DNA of 40,726 bases from a bacterium (lineage in GTDB: Archaea; Micrarchaeota; Micrarchaeia; Micrarchaeales; CABMGC01): the NCBI GenBank assembly GCA_021829835.1, contig JAKBPE010000009.1:1-40726 (forward strand), written 5' to 3'. The translations under genes were made by a program, and so were the position numbers. Shown in pieces: positions 24,134 to 32,894 of this stretch; position 1 is the first letter of the stretch; each line of letters starts with the position of its first letter. Under the pieces are notes generated by a model that saw only the letters and a list, made by a program, of their open reading frames with translations, was not told where the DNA came from and ran no database searches.

Positions 24134-24206
24134 CGGGGAGTTCGAGATTTGAACTCGAGTCTTCAGGACCCAAACCTGAAAGCCTGCCAGGCTAGCCTAA
24201 CTCCCC
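24134..24206 (-). tRNA. tRNA-Pro(TGG), no intron
   Basis: Acceptor GGGGAGT/ACTCCCC pairs fully; anticodon arm TCAGG-TTTGGGT-CCTGA gives anticodon TGG; T-arm is TCGAG-TTCAAAT-CTCGA. The gene is 73 bases long with discriminator G. It follows the histidine phosphatase gene on the same strand after 27 bases. Confidence 0.95.
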
Positions 24207-24233
24207 CTTTATAAAATAAGCATGCTAACTAAT

Positions 24234-24893
24234 TTAATCCGTTCTCCATATAATACTTTTCGGAAGTTCATAACTGCCTATTGAAATTATCTGCATTTTT
24301 CCATTCTCTTCAGGATTTATTACTGTGAAAGATGCGTGGTCTATATAAATTCCAGCCATCTCACTTTCATTTTTCCCTTCCAAGTATGCCATTGCTGCTT
24401 TTATAAAATCCATATGGGAAACTGCAACTGTAATCACTCCTTTTCTAAGCGAATTTATGAATCTTCCAGCCCTATTCACAATATCGTCCCATCTCTCCCA
24501 CTCTTCATAGCCATTTTCTATCTGCTCCTTCTTTATTTTTCTCATGCTCTCTCTGGAATCAAACTTCATGTTATTGTACTTCCCAAAACCCCGTTCAGTC
24601 AAAAGAGGCTCTATTACTGGTTTTTGATTTATATACTTTGAGAGTATTTCTGCAGTTTCCTTGGCTCTGAGAACAGGACTAGTATAAAAATCGCCTATTG
24701 TTTTTATTCCCGCAAGTTTTCTTCCAGAATCATTGACCGCTTCTCTCCCGTAATCGGTAAGCGGATATCTATTCTCATCAGTGCTATATGTAAACGATAC
24801 GTTAGTGTGGCTCTCTCCGTGCCTTATAAGAATGCATATCCTTGAATCTGAAATGTTTACCCCATCAAGGCCATTTTCGTCTCTGCCTGACAT
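24234..24893 (-). CDS. histidine phosphatase family protein (phosphoglycerate mutase-like)
   Basis: The 219-residue protein carries the family signature ILIRHGESHTN (about 22-32; phospho-acceptor His), the second arginine segment FYTSPVLRAKETAEIL, Glu in PLLTERGFGKYN, and the second active-site His in TVAVSHMDFIKA (about 160-171). It could be a phosphoglycerate mutase or a phosphatase for small molecules; sequence alone does not decide. It begins ten bases after the DUF2666-like gene and is the last protein gene of an operon that starts with eL40. Confidence 0.88.
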   Translation of the reverse strand: MSGRDENGLDGVNISDSRICILIRHGESHTNVSFTYSTDENRYPLTDYGREAVNDSGRKLAGIKTIGDFYTSPVLRAKETAEILSKYINQKPVIEPLLTERGFGKYNNMKFDSRESMRKIKKEQIENGYEEWERWDDIVNRAGRFINSLRKGVITVAVSHMDFIKAAMAYLEGKNESEMAGIYIDHASFTVINPEENGKMQIISIGSYELPKSIIWRTD

Positions 24894-24903
24894 AAGAGCA
24901 ACA

Positions 24904-25386
24904 TTATTTTTTCGGCTGCCTTCCTCTTGGTTTAGGAAGCTTCAATTCCTTATATACTTTAGCGAGCATCTCCTGGTTAACATCAAAGTCAAAGCCCAGC
25001 GTCTGGACAACCTTTCTGAATAAATAAGTGCTGGCAATATCCTTAAGGTCAGGATTCTTAGAACAAGAGTCTTCGACCACTTTTCTGCTTTCCGAAGATG
25101 AAAGCTGTTGGATTACTTCGGCCATGTCCTTGAAATTTTTCTTTCTGTTTGAAGCTATCTTAGATGCGTAATCGTCCAGTTCTCCTATGTTTATATATTC
25201 GCCAAAAAGCTCGAACGCCTTTCTGTCTATGGACTGTCTTATGGATGCAAGGCTGAAAGCTACCTCCTCTGGTTTTGTATCCTCTCTTATGGTAATCTTC
25301 TTTACAGCTATCCAGTCCTTCCACTTTGCAGAGAACTCTACAGATCCTATCCCAGAAGACTCTTCTCCTTCCATAGTATGATTCAC
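24904..25386 (-). CDS. DUF2666-like archaeal protein
   Basis: This 160-residue protein resembles the archaeal DUF2666 family as I remember it: VEFSAKWKDWIAVKKITIRE is followed by SLASIRQSIDRKAFELFGEY, a helical middle and a basic C-terminus (KLPKPRGRQPKK). Function is unknown. GTG 25386 overlaps the wHTH stop in GTGA, a sign of translational coupling; ATG 25374 (MEGEESS) is an alternative start. Its place after eL40 and a wHTH protein hints at a link with translation or its control. Confidence 0.55.
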   Translation of the reverse strand: MNHTMEGEESSGIGSVEFSAKWKDWIAVKKITIREDTKPEEVAFSLASIRQSIDRKAFELFGEYINIGELDDYASKIASNRKKNFKDMAEVIQQLSSSESRKVVEDSCSKNPDLKDIASTYLFRKVVQTLGFDFDVNQEMLAKVYKELKLPKPRGRQPKK

Positions 25387-25604
25387 TTTGATCCTATTAT
25401 ATAATATCCGGCAGATTTCTCCCTTGCAACTCTCTTTATGCTTCCTTTGTTTGCAAGAGATACCAATGTATTTGTAACCAGACCCTTAGGCCTATTTGAT
25501 TTCTTGGCTATATCATCGGCAGTCTTCTTCTTTTCTTCGTTTACTGCTCCTATCTCCTTCATAGCACTTAGAATCTCATTCTCGATCTGTGTAAGTTCAG
25601 CCAT
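25383..25604 (-). CDS. small winged-helix DNA-binding protein
   Basis: The 73-residue product fits a single winged helix-turn-helix: IENEILSAMKEIGAVNEEKK (helix 1), ADDIAKKSNRPKGLVTNTLV (recognition helix) and the wing ASNKGSIKRVAREKSAGYY-like end (ANKGSIKRVAREKSAGYYI). It is probably a transcription factor or a nucleic-acid-binding partner. ATG 25604 follows the eL40 stop by 36 bases and the stop overlaps the next start by four bases. Confidence 0.7.
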   Translation of the reverse strand: MAELTQIENEILSAMKEIGAVNEEKKKTADDIAKKSNRPKGLVTNTLVSLANKGSIKRVAREKSAGYYIIGSK

Positions 25605-25640
25605 CTAACCACTCTTCTATAATTAAAAACAAAAATCTGC

Positions 25641-25793
25641 CTATTTCTTGATTCTCGCATCCTTTCTTTTAACCCTAAGGTACCTGCTTCCGCATTTCCT
25701 GCATTTTTCCACTCTTGCCCTGTTCCTGGCTTTGCATCTCCTGCAAACCCATACATTTACAAGAAGTTCATCTGCCAATCCGAATTTTCCCAT
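25641..25793 (-). CDS. rpl40e: 50S ribosomal protein eL40, absent from ORF track
   Basis: This 50-residue ORF encodes MGKFGLADELLVNVWVCRRC and continues with a second Cys pair CRKCGSRYLRVKRKDAR. The C-x2-C...C-x2-C zinc ribbon with flanking Arg/Lys is the archaeal eL40 pattern, and the length is right. It is too short for the track, which shows only a shadow frame here (25568-25756). It appears to head the operon eL40-wHTH-DUF2666-histidine phosphatase. Confidence 0.9.
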   Translation of the reverse strand: MGKFGLADELLVNVWVCRRCKARNRARVEKCRKCGSRYLRVKRKDARIKK

Positions 25794-25999
25794 CTGAAAC
25801 ACTCTATAAGTAAGGATTAATTAATACTTTATATTGGTAAGGAAAGATATATATTAATGTTTGAATTCCTCAACCTTATAGTTACACCTTTAAAATATGC
25901 AGAATATACGGAACAATGTTCAAGTCTAATCTGTAAGCGTTCTGCGGTTTCAAGGTTATCTAAAGTAAAATTACCAAACATGGAATATGTTGTGATATT

Positions 26000-26503
26000 A
26001 TGTACAAAAAAGAGCTGATATTACTTCTTGCAGCAGCAATTTTGCTGCTTGTACTTATATATACTATAGATGTAGGAATTACTCCTACAAACAATCAGAT
26101 ACGCAATGAGCAAGTAAATGCCATAACTATAGAATATTCAAATGGCACAAATGCAAGAGAGAATGTCTATATTGCAAATACTCCTATCGAACAGGCAACA
26201 GGATTAATGTACATGAATTCAATGGAGAACTGCAACGGAATTGGAAACTGTTACGGCATGCTTTTTGTATTTCCAAACTCTTCAGATGAGTGCTTCTGGA
26301 TGAAAAATACAGAAATGCCTCTAAAACAATTTTGGATATACAACAACACAATAATCTATGAAATAAGAGGTATCCCATACTCGCTGAAGTCATTCTGCCA
26401 TTACGGCAATTATGTACTTGAGGCATCTATCAACTCAAGCCTGGGCATAGGCGACCATATTTATTTCAATTATCTTAATGGAAGCGGTTACAAAAGAAAT
26501 TGA
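26000..26503 (+). CDS. DUF192 family protein, membrane-anchored or secreted
   Basis: The 167-residue protein has an N-terminal hydrophobic segment (about 6-25, LILLLAAAILLLVLIYTI) that would anchor it or act as signal peptide. The rest is a DUF192 domain: IANTPIEQATGLMYMNSMEN, then GMLFVFPNSSDECFWMKNTE, the family's FxMKNTxxPL core, and SLGIGDHIYF at the end. An extra Cys pair (CNGIGNC) and another Cys in the core may form disulfides outside the cell. Function of DUF192 is unknown. It is a lone gene. Confidence 0.88.
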   Translation: MYKKELILLLAAAILLLVLIYTIDVGITPTNNQIRNEQVNAITIEYSNGTNARENVYIANTPIEQATGLMYMNSMENCNGIGNCYGMLFVFPNSSDECFWMKNTEMPLKQFWIYNNTIIYEIRGIPYSLKSFCHYGNYVLEASINSSLGIGDHIYFNYLNGSGYKRN

Positions 26504-26590
26504 ACTGCAAACAGTCTTCTAAGGAAATATTCGATAACCTTTTTCCAATCCAGATCAATTCCTGCATTCTTTAGGCTCTGGTTTGCTATA
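26488..26590 (-). pseudogene. possible coding remnant without a start codon
   Basis: The minus strand here encodes NQSLKNAGIDLDWKKVIEYF and continues RRLFAVQFLL before a TAA stop. It has the look of a C-terminal helix of a real protein, but no ATG, GTG or TTG precedes it after the last stop. It overlaps the end of the DUF192 gene by 16 bases. It may be chance or a decayed gene. Confidence 0.2.
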
Positions 26591-26655
26591 GTGGAAATAT
26601 ATATATTTTATGAGCTATATTACTTCTATTAATAATTGTAGATTTGTTTGATAAT

Positions 26656-28821
26656 ATGGCAGCGGCAGGATTATCTAGTATAGAACTGACTGTAGCCGAC
26701 GCACTGGTTACCGATTCAGGGAGGAGCATAGCCAGAATAGACTCCAAATCAAGAAGAGCCCTAGGTGTGGTATCCGGAGACATAATAGAGATAAAAGGAA
26801 AGATAAAAACATCAGCTGCAACAGTATGGCAGGCGCATCCAAGCGATGAAGGCCTGGGCTTCATCAGAATAGACGGATACCTGAGGCAGAACCTAGGTGT
26901 TGGGATAGGAGACAAAATCTTCGTTTCAAAGACAGAGGCCAAGGAAGCTGACAAGGTAGTACTTGCGCCTCCACCAAGCCAGAGACCTCCTCTCTCTCCG
27001 GATTTTGCAGAATACGCTAAGAGAAGGCTTGAAAACAGACCTCTTACGAAAGGCGACTCAATACCTATCCCTATGTTCGGGCTTGTATTCAACTTTCTGG
27101 TAGTACAGGTAATGCCGCATGGCATTGTAAAAATAGGAAATAAGACAAATCTAATAGTAAAGGATGAGCCTGTATCTGAATCTATAGTAAAGATAGGGGA
27201 TGTACATTATGAAGACATAGGCGGTCTTGATGATGCAAAGACAAAGATACGCGAGATGGTAGAACTTCCTATACGATATCCTGAACTATTCGAGAGATTA
27301 GGAATAGACCCGCCTAAAGGCGTATTGCTTTACGGTCCTCCCGGAACAGGAAAGACCTTGTTAGCCAAAGCTGTAGCGAACGAGAGCGATGCTAATTTCA
27401 TCTCAATATCAGGACCGGAGCTTGTGAGCAAATTCGTAGGAGAGAGCGAAGAAAAGCTAAGGGAGATATTCAAGAACGCAAATGAGAAGGCCCCTACAAT
27501 AATCTTCATGGACGAGATAGATGCCATAGCGCCTAAGCGAGAGGAGGCAACAAACGAGGTAGAGCGCAGGATGGTATCACAGCTGCTTACCCTTATGGAT
27601 GGCATGCCTCCTAGAGGTCAGGTAATAATACTTGCAGCTACCAACAGACCAGATGCCATAGATCCGGCATTGAGAAGGCCAGGAAGGTTCGACCGCGAAA
27701 TAGAGATAGGTGTGCCTAATAGGAATGCAAGAAAGCAGATACTCCAGATACACACAAGGAATATGCCTATGGCAAAGAATGTAAATATAGATGAGCTTGC
27801 AGACATAACCCATGGTTATACTGGTGCAGATCTCAATGCCCTTGTGCGCGAGGCCGCAATGGCAACCCTCAGGACAATACTGCCTAAGATAATAGACAAG
27901 CAGAGCATACCTGTAGACATACTTGCAGATCTTAATGTAAACAATTCACATTTCCAGGATGCTCTCAAGAGCATACAGCCAAGTGCACTCAGGGAGGTCT
28001 TTGTCGAAAGGCCTAATGTCCACTGGACAGATATAGGTGCACTTGAAAAAGTCAAGGAAGAACTCCGTGAGGCTGTAGAGCTTCCTCTAAAGGAACCTGA
28101 ACGCTTCGAGAAGATGGGCACAAGACCAGTCAAAGGCATACTTCTTGTAGGGCCTCCGGGAACTGGAAAGACGCTTCTGGCAAAAGCCGTCGCAACAGAG
28201 CGTGAGGCAAACTTCATATCAATAAAAGGCCCTGAAGTACTTAGCAAATTCGTAGGAGAGAGCGAGAAGACAGTCAGGGAGATATTCAGGAAGGCAAGGC
28301 TTGCCGCTCCATGCATAATCTTTATTGATGAAATAGACTCCATAGCGAGGGCGCGTGGCTCATCTGACGATTCAAGAGTAACAGAACGTGTAGTCGATAC
28401 ACTGCTGACTGAAATGGACGGCCTTCAGGAATTAAAGAATGTTGTAGTCCTTGCCGCGACAAACAGGCCAGAGGATGTTGACCCTGCAATACTGAGGCCA
28501 GGAAGGTTCGACAAGATAATGGAGATACCAATGCCTGACCAGGAATCCAGATACTTTATACTTAAGGTACATACAAAGAAGATGCCTCTTGACAAGGACG
28601 TAGACCTCAAAAACCTTGCAAGCATTACTGAAAACTACACCGGCGCAGAACTTGAAAATGTTGTAAGAGAGGCAGGAATGCATGCAATAAGGAAGAAACG
28701 CGACATAGTGGTCATGGATGACTTCATGGCAGCTGTGAAAGATATACGCCCTGCAATACCCAAGGAGGTTTCCGAAAGGATAAAACGCTTCAAGGAAGAA
28801 CCTGAAACTATGTACCGTTAA
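26656..28821 (+). CDS. cdc48: CDC48/VCP-type AAA+ ATPase
   Basis: The product (721 residues from ATG 26656) has the N-terminal double-psi barrel domain (about 1-180), then two AAA modules. D1 has [18 protein letters not shown] and Walker [16 protein letters not shown]2 has a second [18 protein letters not shown] and [15 protein letters not shown]. Both arginine-finger regions ([15 protein letters not shown] and [15 protein letters not shown]) are intact. In archaea it unfolds proteins, often for the proteasome. The TTG four codons upstream in the track is rejected. It is followed after 22 bases by eS6. Confidence 0.97.
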   Translation: MAAAGLSSIELTVADALVTDSGRSIARIDSKSRRALGVVSGDIIEIKGKIKTSAATVWQAHPSDEGLGFIRIDGYLRQNLGVGIGDKIFVSKTEAKEADKVVLAPPPSQRPPLSPDFAEYAKRRLENRPLTKGDSIPIPMFGLVFNFLVVQVMPHGIVKIGNKTNLIVKDEPVSESIVKIGDVHYEDIGGLDDAKTKIREMVELPIRYPELFERLGIDPPKGVLLYGPPGTGKTLLAKAVANESDANFISISGPELVSKFVGESEEKLREIFKNANEKAPTIIFMDEIDAIAPKREEATNEVERRMVSQLLTLMDGMPPRGQVIILAATNRPDAIDPALRRPGRFDREIEIGVPNRNARKQILQIHTRNMPMAKNVNIDELADITHGYTGADLNALVREAAMATLRTILPKIIDKQSIPVDILADLNVNNSHFQDALKSIQPSALREVFVERPNVHWTDIGALEKVKEELREAVELPLKEPERFEKMGTRPVKGILLVGPPGTGKTLLAKAVATEREANFISIKGPEVLSKFVGESEKTVREIFRKARLAAPCIIFIDEIDSIARARGSSDDSRVTERVVDTLLTEMDGLQELKNVVVLAATNRPEDVDPAILRPGRFDKIMEIPMPDQESRYFILKVHTKKMPLDKDVDLKNLASITENYTGAELENVVREAGMHAIRKKRDIVVMDDFMAAVKDIRPAIPKEVSERIKRFKEEPETMYR

Positions 28822-28843
28822 TGCAATTACACTTAGTGATATA

Positions 28844-29230
28844 ATGAAAATAGTACTATCAGACAGGAAGATTGGAAAGACTGCACAGCTTGACATACCC
28901 AAAGACAATGAAGTCATGCTGATAGGTTCAAAAATAGGCGACGTTATTGAGGGAAATTCAGCAGGGCTTCCCGGATTCAAGCTTAAAATAACAGGCCTTA
29001 GCGATAACTCCGGCGCTCCTTCAAGAAAGGAGATAGACGGAACAAGAAAGGCAAAGCCACTTCTTAGTTATGGTATAGGCATGCGAATAAGGGAGAAGGG
29101 CTACAGATCAAAGAGGCTGATTCGCGGTAATACGATAAGTGCAGATACCTCACAGATAAATACTGTAATAGAGGAATACGGGCAGAAGTCTCCTGAAGAG
29201 CTTTTCAAGAAGGCAGAGACGAAGGAATAA
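28844..29230 (+). CDS. rps6e: 30S ribosomal protein eS6
   Basis: The 128-residue protein starts MKIVLSDRKIGKTAQLDIPK and has the typical eS6 stretch GFKLKITGLSDNSGAPSRKE and GIGMRIREKGYRSKRLIRGN, both part of the rRNA-binding surface. Length matches archaeal eS6. It precedes a Nudix gene and aIF2 gamma; eS6 next to aIF2 gamma is a common archaeal arrangement. Confidence 0.96.
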   Translation: MKIVLSDRKIGKTAQLDIPKDNEVMLIGSKIGDVIEGNSAGLPGFKLKITGLSDNSGAPSRKEIDGTRKAKPLLSYGIGMRIREKGYRSKRLIRGNTISADTSQINTVIEEYGQKSPEELFKKAETKE

Positions 29231-29253
29231 TACCTTTTGCTACCAATTATCTT

Positions 29254-29736
29254 ATGATCCACATGAAAAAAGCAGAAAATCTTCCTGAAATCGTTGTAGG
29301 AGCCTACATAAAAAACAGCTCAGACGAATTTCTTTTTGTAAAGTCAAGATATGAAAAAAAGATCTGGACTGTTCCAGGAGGTCATGTGGAGCGCGGCGAA
29401 AGAATAGCAGACGCATTAAGGCGCACTGTATTCGAGGAAACAGGACTCGTAGTCAATCCAACGCGGCTATTGGGAATTCAGGAAAAGATTCCTGGCAGAT
29501 CTTCCAAAAAAGAGAATCTTCATTTCATATTCATGGATTTTCTCTGCGAAATAAAATCAAAGAAAATAAAGCCTCGAATATCCGAGGTAAAAAAATCAGA
29601 GTGGATAGGCAAATCAAAACTAAAAAAACTAAAAGTCGACAAATATACAAGATATACGATAAAAATGCTTGGAATGAAAGGAACATATGAGCCTTATATT
29701 CCTATTGGGCTGGAGAAAAAACTCCTAATAAAATAA
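29254..29736 (+). CDS. Nudix hydrolase
   Basis: A 160-residue Nudix protein. The Nudix box reads GGHVERGERIADALRRTVFE followed by ETGL, fitting G-x5-E-x7-R-E-x-x-E-E-x-G-U except for Thr-Val-Phe in the variable part. The N-terminal strand VVGAYIKNSSDEFLFVKSRY is typical. Substrate could be a nucleoside diphosphate derivative or a sugar nucleotide. It lies between eS6 and aIF2 gamma, 23 and 13 bases away. The start is ATG 29254 or ATG 29263 (MKKAENLP). Confidence 0.9.
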   Translation: MIHMKKAENLPEIVVGAYIKNSSDEFLFVKSRYEKKIWTVPGGHVERGERIADALRRTVFEETGLVVNPTRLLGIQEKIPGRSSKKENLHFIFMDFLCEIKSKKIKPRISEVKKSEWIGKSKLKKLKVDKYTRYTIKMLGMKGTYEPYIPIGLEKKLLIK

Positions 29737-29749
29737 ACGAAATGATTTA

Positions 29750-30958
29750 ATGTTAAACCAAAGCGAATTAAACATAGGCACACTTGGTCATGTAGACCAC
29801 GGAAAGACTACACTTGCCTATGCCATATCCCATGTCTGGACAGACATTCATAGTGAAAGCATAAAAAGAAGCATGACAATAAAGCTTGGATACTCCGACG
29901 CAGTCATAAGGAAATGCGGAAGCGAAAACAAGGCCTATTACACTATAGAGGAATCCTGCACAGACGGAAAAGAGTCAGTGCCATATAGACGGATATCCTT
30001 GCTTGATGCTCCAGGGCACGAAACCCTTATGGCTACCGCAATAGCAGGATCATCAATAATCGATGCCGCACTTCTTGTCATATCATCAACAGAGCAGGTT
30101 CCCATGCCTCAGACAAAGGAACATCTTATGGTAATAAATGCAATGGGCATAAAAAATGTCATAATAGCACAGACAAAGATAGACATAGTCGGAAAGGAGC
30201 GTGCAAAGAAGAACTATGATCAGATAAAGGCATTTATCAAAGGCACACCTGTAGAGAACGCACCAATAATCCCGGTAATGGCAAATAAAGGGATAAACAT
30301 TGATGCTCTTCTTAAGGAACTAGCAGAAATGAAAATTCCGGAAAGAGATCTCAAGTCAGATCCTGTAATGTATGTTGCAAGATCCTTCGACGTAAACAAG
30401 CCAGGAACTGAGATAAAAGATCTGGTAGGCGGAGTCGTAGGAGGTTCCATAATAAGGGGCCAATTCAAAATAGGTGACGAGATAGAAATACGCCCAGGCA
30501 TGAATCTTTCAAAAGACAAAGCAAAAAAAGAGAGTTACGAACCAATACTTGCATCTATAACAAGCCTGAGTGCAGCAAATCGGGAGCTAAATTCGGCGCA
30601 GGCAGGAGGCCTCATAGCTGTAGGCACGGATGCAGACCCATCCCTTACAAAGGCAGACGGGCTGGTAGGCCAGATAGTAGGAAAAGCCGGCAGCCTTCCT
30701 CCTACTGTCAATGAAATAACTCTTGAGTACCACTCGCTTGAAAGGACAGACCTTCCAAAACAATCTTTTAGGCAGTCAGAACCTCTCATACTCGGAATAG
30801 GCACCGGTACCTCAGTAGGTTACATACGATCTATAAAAAAGAACAAGCTCGATATAACGCTTAACCATCATGCATGCATAGACAAAAAAGCAAAGATAGC
30901 CGTGATGAGGAATTTCGGCCAGAGATGGAAACTTTCAGGCTTCGGAACCCTCTTATAA
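29750..30958 (+). CDS. eif2g: translation initiation factor aIF2 gamma
   Basis: The 402-residue GTPase delivers initiator tRNA to the small subunit. G1 is GTLGHVDHGKTTL, G3 is LDAPGHETLM, and the SIKRSMTIKLGYSDAVIRK switch region is typical. Domains 2 and 3 follow, with RSFDVNKPGTEIKDLVGGVV and VGQIVGKAGSLPP. Two departures are visible: the G4 motif NKID is TKID (AQTKIDIV), and the zinc-knuckle insert has only two of its usual four Cys (KCGSEN and ESCTDG). Neither abolishes the family call but both are unusual. Confidence 0.96.
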   Translation: MLNQSELNIGTLGHVDHGKTTLAYAISHVWTDIHSESIKRSMTIKLGYSDAVIRKCGSENKAYYTIEESCTDGKESVPYRRISLLDAPGHETLMATAIAGSSIIDAALLVISSTEQVPMPQTKEHLMVINAMGIKNVIIAQTKIDIVGKERAKKNYDQIKAFIKGTPVENAPIIPVMANKGINIDALLKELAEMKIPERDLKSDPVMYVARSFDVNKPGTEIKDLVGGVVGGSIIRGQFKIGDEIEIRPGMNLSKDKAKKESYEPILASITSLSAANRELNSAQAGGLIAVGTDADPSLTKADGLVGQIVGKAGSLPPTVNEITLEYHSLERTDLPKQSFRQSEPLILGIGTGTSVGYIRSIKKNKLDITLNHHACIDKKAKIAVMRNFGQRWKLSGFGTLL

Positions 30959-30976
30959 TCAAATAACTACAAGGAT

Positions 30977-31978
30977 TTACTTCCCGTAACTCTTTTCTAT
31001 TTCTCCAGCAAGAAACTCAACAAAATTTCTTCTAGATCTTTCATCTTCAAAACTTCCAAATCTTTTTCTATCTATGGAAAAACCAGATGCGTGCGGATGG
31101 CCTCCGCCACCCATCTTTCTGGAAAGCAGAGTAGTATCCGAAACCCTGCTCCTAAGATGCCCTGTACCGTTTTCTGTATTTATATAGACAGCAATATCAC
31201 ATTTTGTTTTATTCATTATTGCCCCACAGCCTGCGGTAGACTGAAGGTCGGGGGAGAAACCAACAACTGCAAGATCTCCTATCTTATACAGGTTCTTCAG
31301 CATTATCTTGGTCAATCTCTCGTTTCTCTCAGAGAACTTCCTGCCATCTGAAACAATCTCCGGGTTTGAGAGTCTGCCCGACGCTATTGTATCTATAATA
31401 TTTCTGAGTTTTTTATCCCTATTCTCGGAAGGACCAAGCGTTATATATGACATTATGCTCATTGCATAGGTGCCTATTAATTCGTAATCTCCCCTATCTC
31501 TTGGCTTCTTGTTAAAATCAGACTTATGTACAATTGAAACAAATTTCTTAAGAAATTTTTCATCCCTACCTAGCATCTTCCCGGAAATCAGGTTCCTATA
31601 CGTTATTTCAGTTGCACAGTACCTGTTGTTCTCCCCTATTATGGCAATATCACAAAGAGATGCAATATTTTCAATCTGCAAAAGGCTCCATACATGATGA
31701 TCAAACCAGACAACTTTTCCACCCTGTTCCTTTATCTTCATTATCATTTTTTTGTACGTCTCCATCAAATAGTCATTCATTCCAAGGTCGGTTATAAAAA
31801 GAGTGACCTTCTTCTTTCCTATCCTTTCCGATAATTTTTTCATAGAGTAAGATAATCCTCCTGTAGAATAATCTGTGAAAAAGATATTTTCGCTTTTTAT
31901 CCCATATGCTATTTTCAATAAAACTGCACTGCCAAGCCCATCTATGTCATTTGCATGAGTCAGGGAAAAAATCTCCAT
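30977..31978 (-). CDS. DHH/DHHA1 family phosphoesterase
   Basis: The 333-residue protein matches archaeal DHH phosphoesterases: HANDIDGLGSAVLLKIAYGI (motif I with DxDG), LFITDLGMND (motif II), VVWFDHHVW (the DHH motif) and the C-terminal DHHA1 glycine motif MGGGGHPHASGFSID. These enzymes degrade short oligoribonucleotides or cyclic dinucleotides, or act as RecJ-like nucleases, using Mn2+. Which one is not clear. It converges with aIF2 gamma, 18 bases apart. Confidence 0.9.
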   Translation of the reverse strand: MEIFSLTHANDIDGLGSAVLLKIAYGIKSENIFFTDYSTGGLSYSMKKLSERIGKKKVTLFITDLGMNDYLMETYKKMIMKIKEQGGKVVWFDHHVWSLLQIENIASLCDIAIIGENNRYCATEITYRNLISGKMLGRDEKFLKKFVSIVHKSDFNKKPRDRGDYELIGTYAMSIMSYITLGPSENRDKKLRNIIDTIASGRLSNPEIVSDGRKFSERNERLTKIMLKNLYKIGDLAVVGFSPDLQSTAGCGAIMNKTKCDIAVYINTENGTGHLRSRVSDTTLLSRKMGGGGHPHASGFSIDRKRFGSFEDERSRRNFVEFLAGEIEKSYGK

Positions 31979-32088
31979 ACCTTAATAGCTCACTATCATA
32001 ATAAAAGGCATTCCATCAAGAAAAGGAATCCGATTTTGTAGTATACGCATATATATCTTGAGTAAAAACCAGTTATATTGGGGATAAA

Positions 32089-32805
32089 ATGCAAAGCGTG
32101 CTTTATGTGGAGGTGGACCGCAGAAGTTCAGGTATAAGCATTCCAATGCACCAACTTCTAAGATCAGGTCCGCAAAGCATAGAAGCCGAGGTAGGGCAAA
32201 TGTTTCTTGATACATTTAGGAATTACACAAAAATCAAGGGAATTATACGGTGTGAAGATTATAGACATTCAGATTCTGCCAATGCAGGATTTAGAAACAA
32301 GATCCAATCAAGGACAAAAAGTACATTTTTCATCGGAACACCTCTCTCAATGGGAAGAATGAATCATCCGGAAGAAACATGGTATGAAGCAAAACTCTCA
32401 ATAAACATAATGGAAAGGGTTTCTACAGCAACCGGGAATCCTATAGACTTAAAGCCCAACGTCTGTAATATAAGGATAGACTTAAATCAGGGAAACAGGA
32501 TTACAAGATTCATAGAATTCTTCTCAGGTGAAAAGCTGATAATACGCGAAGGCCAACGCTCTCCTTTTGATGTGGTTCCTCTATTTTCAATACTCCCAAT
32601 ACTCACTGATAAATTATCAGTCTGTACAAATTCGGTGATAACTGAAAGTTCGGACAAAAACCCCAAAGCGCTGTCTGAACTTCTATTATATTCCCTGCAG
32701 ATTTCAAGGGAGCTTGAATCTAAGGTCAACAAGCTAAAGATTGAAAATGTTGATCCTGAACCTACAAACATACAGGAAGAGGCAAAGTATATAGTAAAAC
32801 ACTAA
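32089..32805 (+). CDS. unknown 238-residue protein
   Basis: Not recognised. The protein is soluble, with a beta-rich first part (SVLYVEVDRRSSGISIPMHQ, FFIGTPLSMGRMNHPEETWY) and a long C-terminal helix (about 205-230, ELLLYSLQISRELESKVNKL). A TATA-like CATATATATC lies about 35-40 bases before ATG 32089. Divergent from the DHH gene and convergent with the coiled-coil wHTH gene. Confidence 0.55.
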   Translation: MQSVLYVEVDRRSSGISIPMHQLLRSGPQSIEAEVGQMFLDTFRNYTKIKGIIRCEDYRHSDSANAGFRNKIQSRTKSTFFIGTPLSMGRMNHPEETWYEAKLSINIMERVSTATGNPIDLKPNVCNIRIDLNQGNRITRFIEFFSGEKLIIREGQRSPFDVVPLFSILPILTDKLSVCTNSVITESSDKNPKALSELLLYSLQISRELESKVNKLKIENVDPEPTNIQEEAKYIVKH

Positions 32806-32857
32806 TCCTTTGTTAGTATAAAATCTAAGATAAGCGTCTAAACATCCTCATTACATC

Positions 32858-32894
32858 AAAAAAATAGACAGTAAGACATTCGACGTCTTACTGT
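32858..32894 (-). terminator. intrinsic-type terminator: hairpin plus T-run
   Basis: ACAGTAAGAC and GTCTTACTGT form a perfect ten-base-pair stem with a seven-base loop. On the minus strand it is followed by TCTATTTTTTT. The stem contains the stop codon of the coiled-coil wHTH gene. A hairpin plus U-tract is more bacterial than archaeal in style. It lies between convergent genes and could also help end the plus-strand transcript. Confidence 0.65.

Noticed and set aside
20026-24206. An integrated element with attachment repeats between tRNA-Lys and tRNA-Pro
   Set aside because: No duplicated tRNA 3' end and no integrase were seen, so integration is kept only as a possibility under the island finding.
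25568-25756. 62-residue minus ORF in the track
   Set aside because: It is a shifted frame of eL40, whose zinc-ribbon frame at 25641-25793 is far more convincing.
28432-28980. 182-residue minus ORF overlapping cdc48 and eS6
   Set aside because: It is antisense to two highly conserved genes and has the Ser/Leu/Cys-rich composition of a shadow frame.
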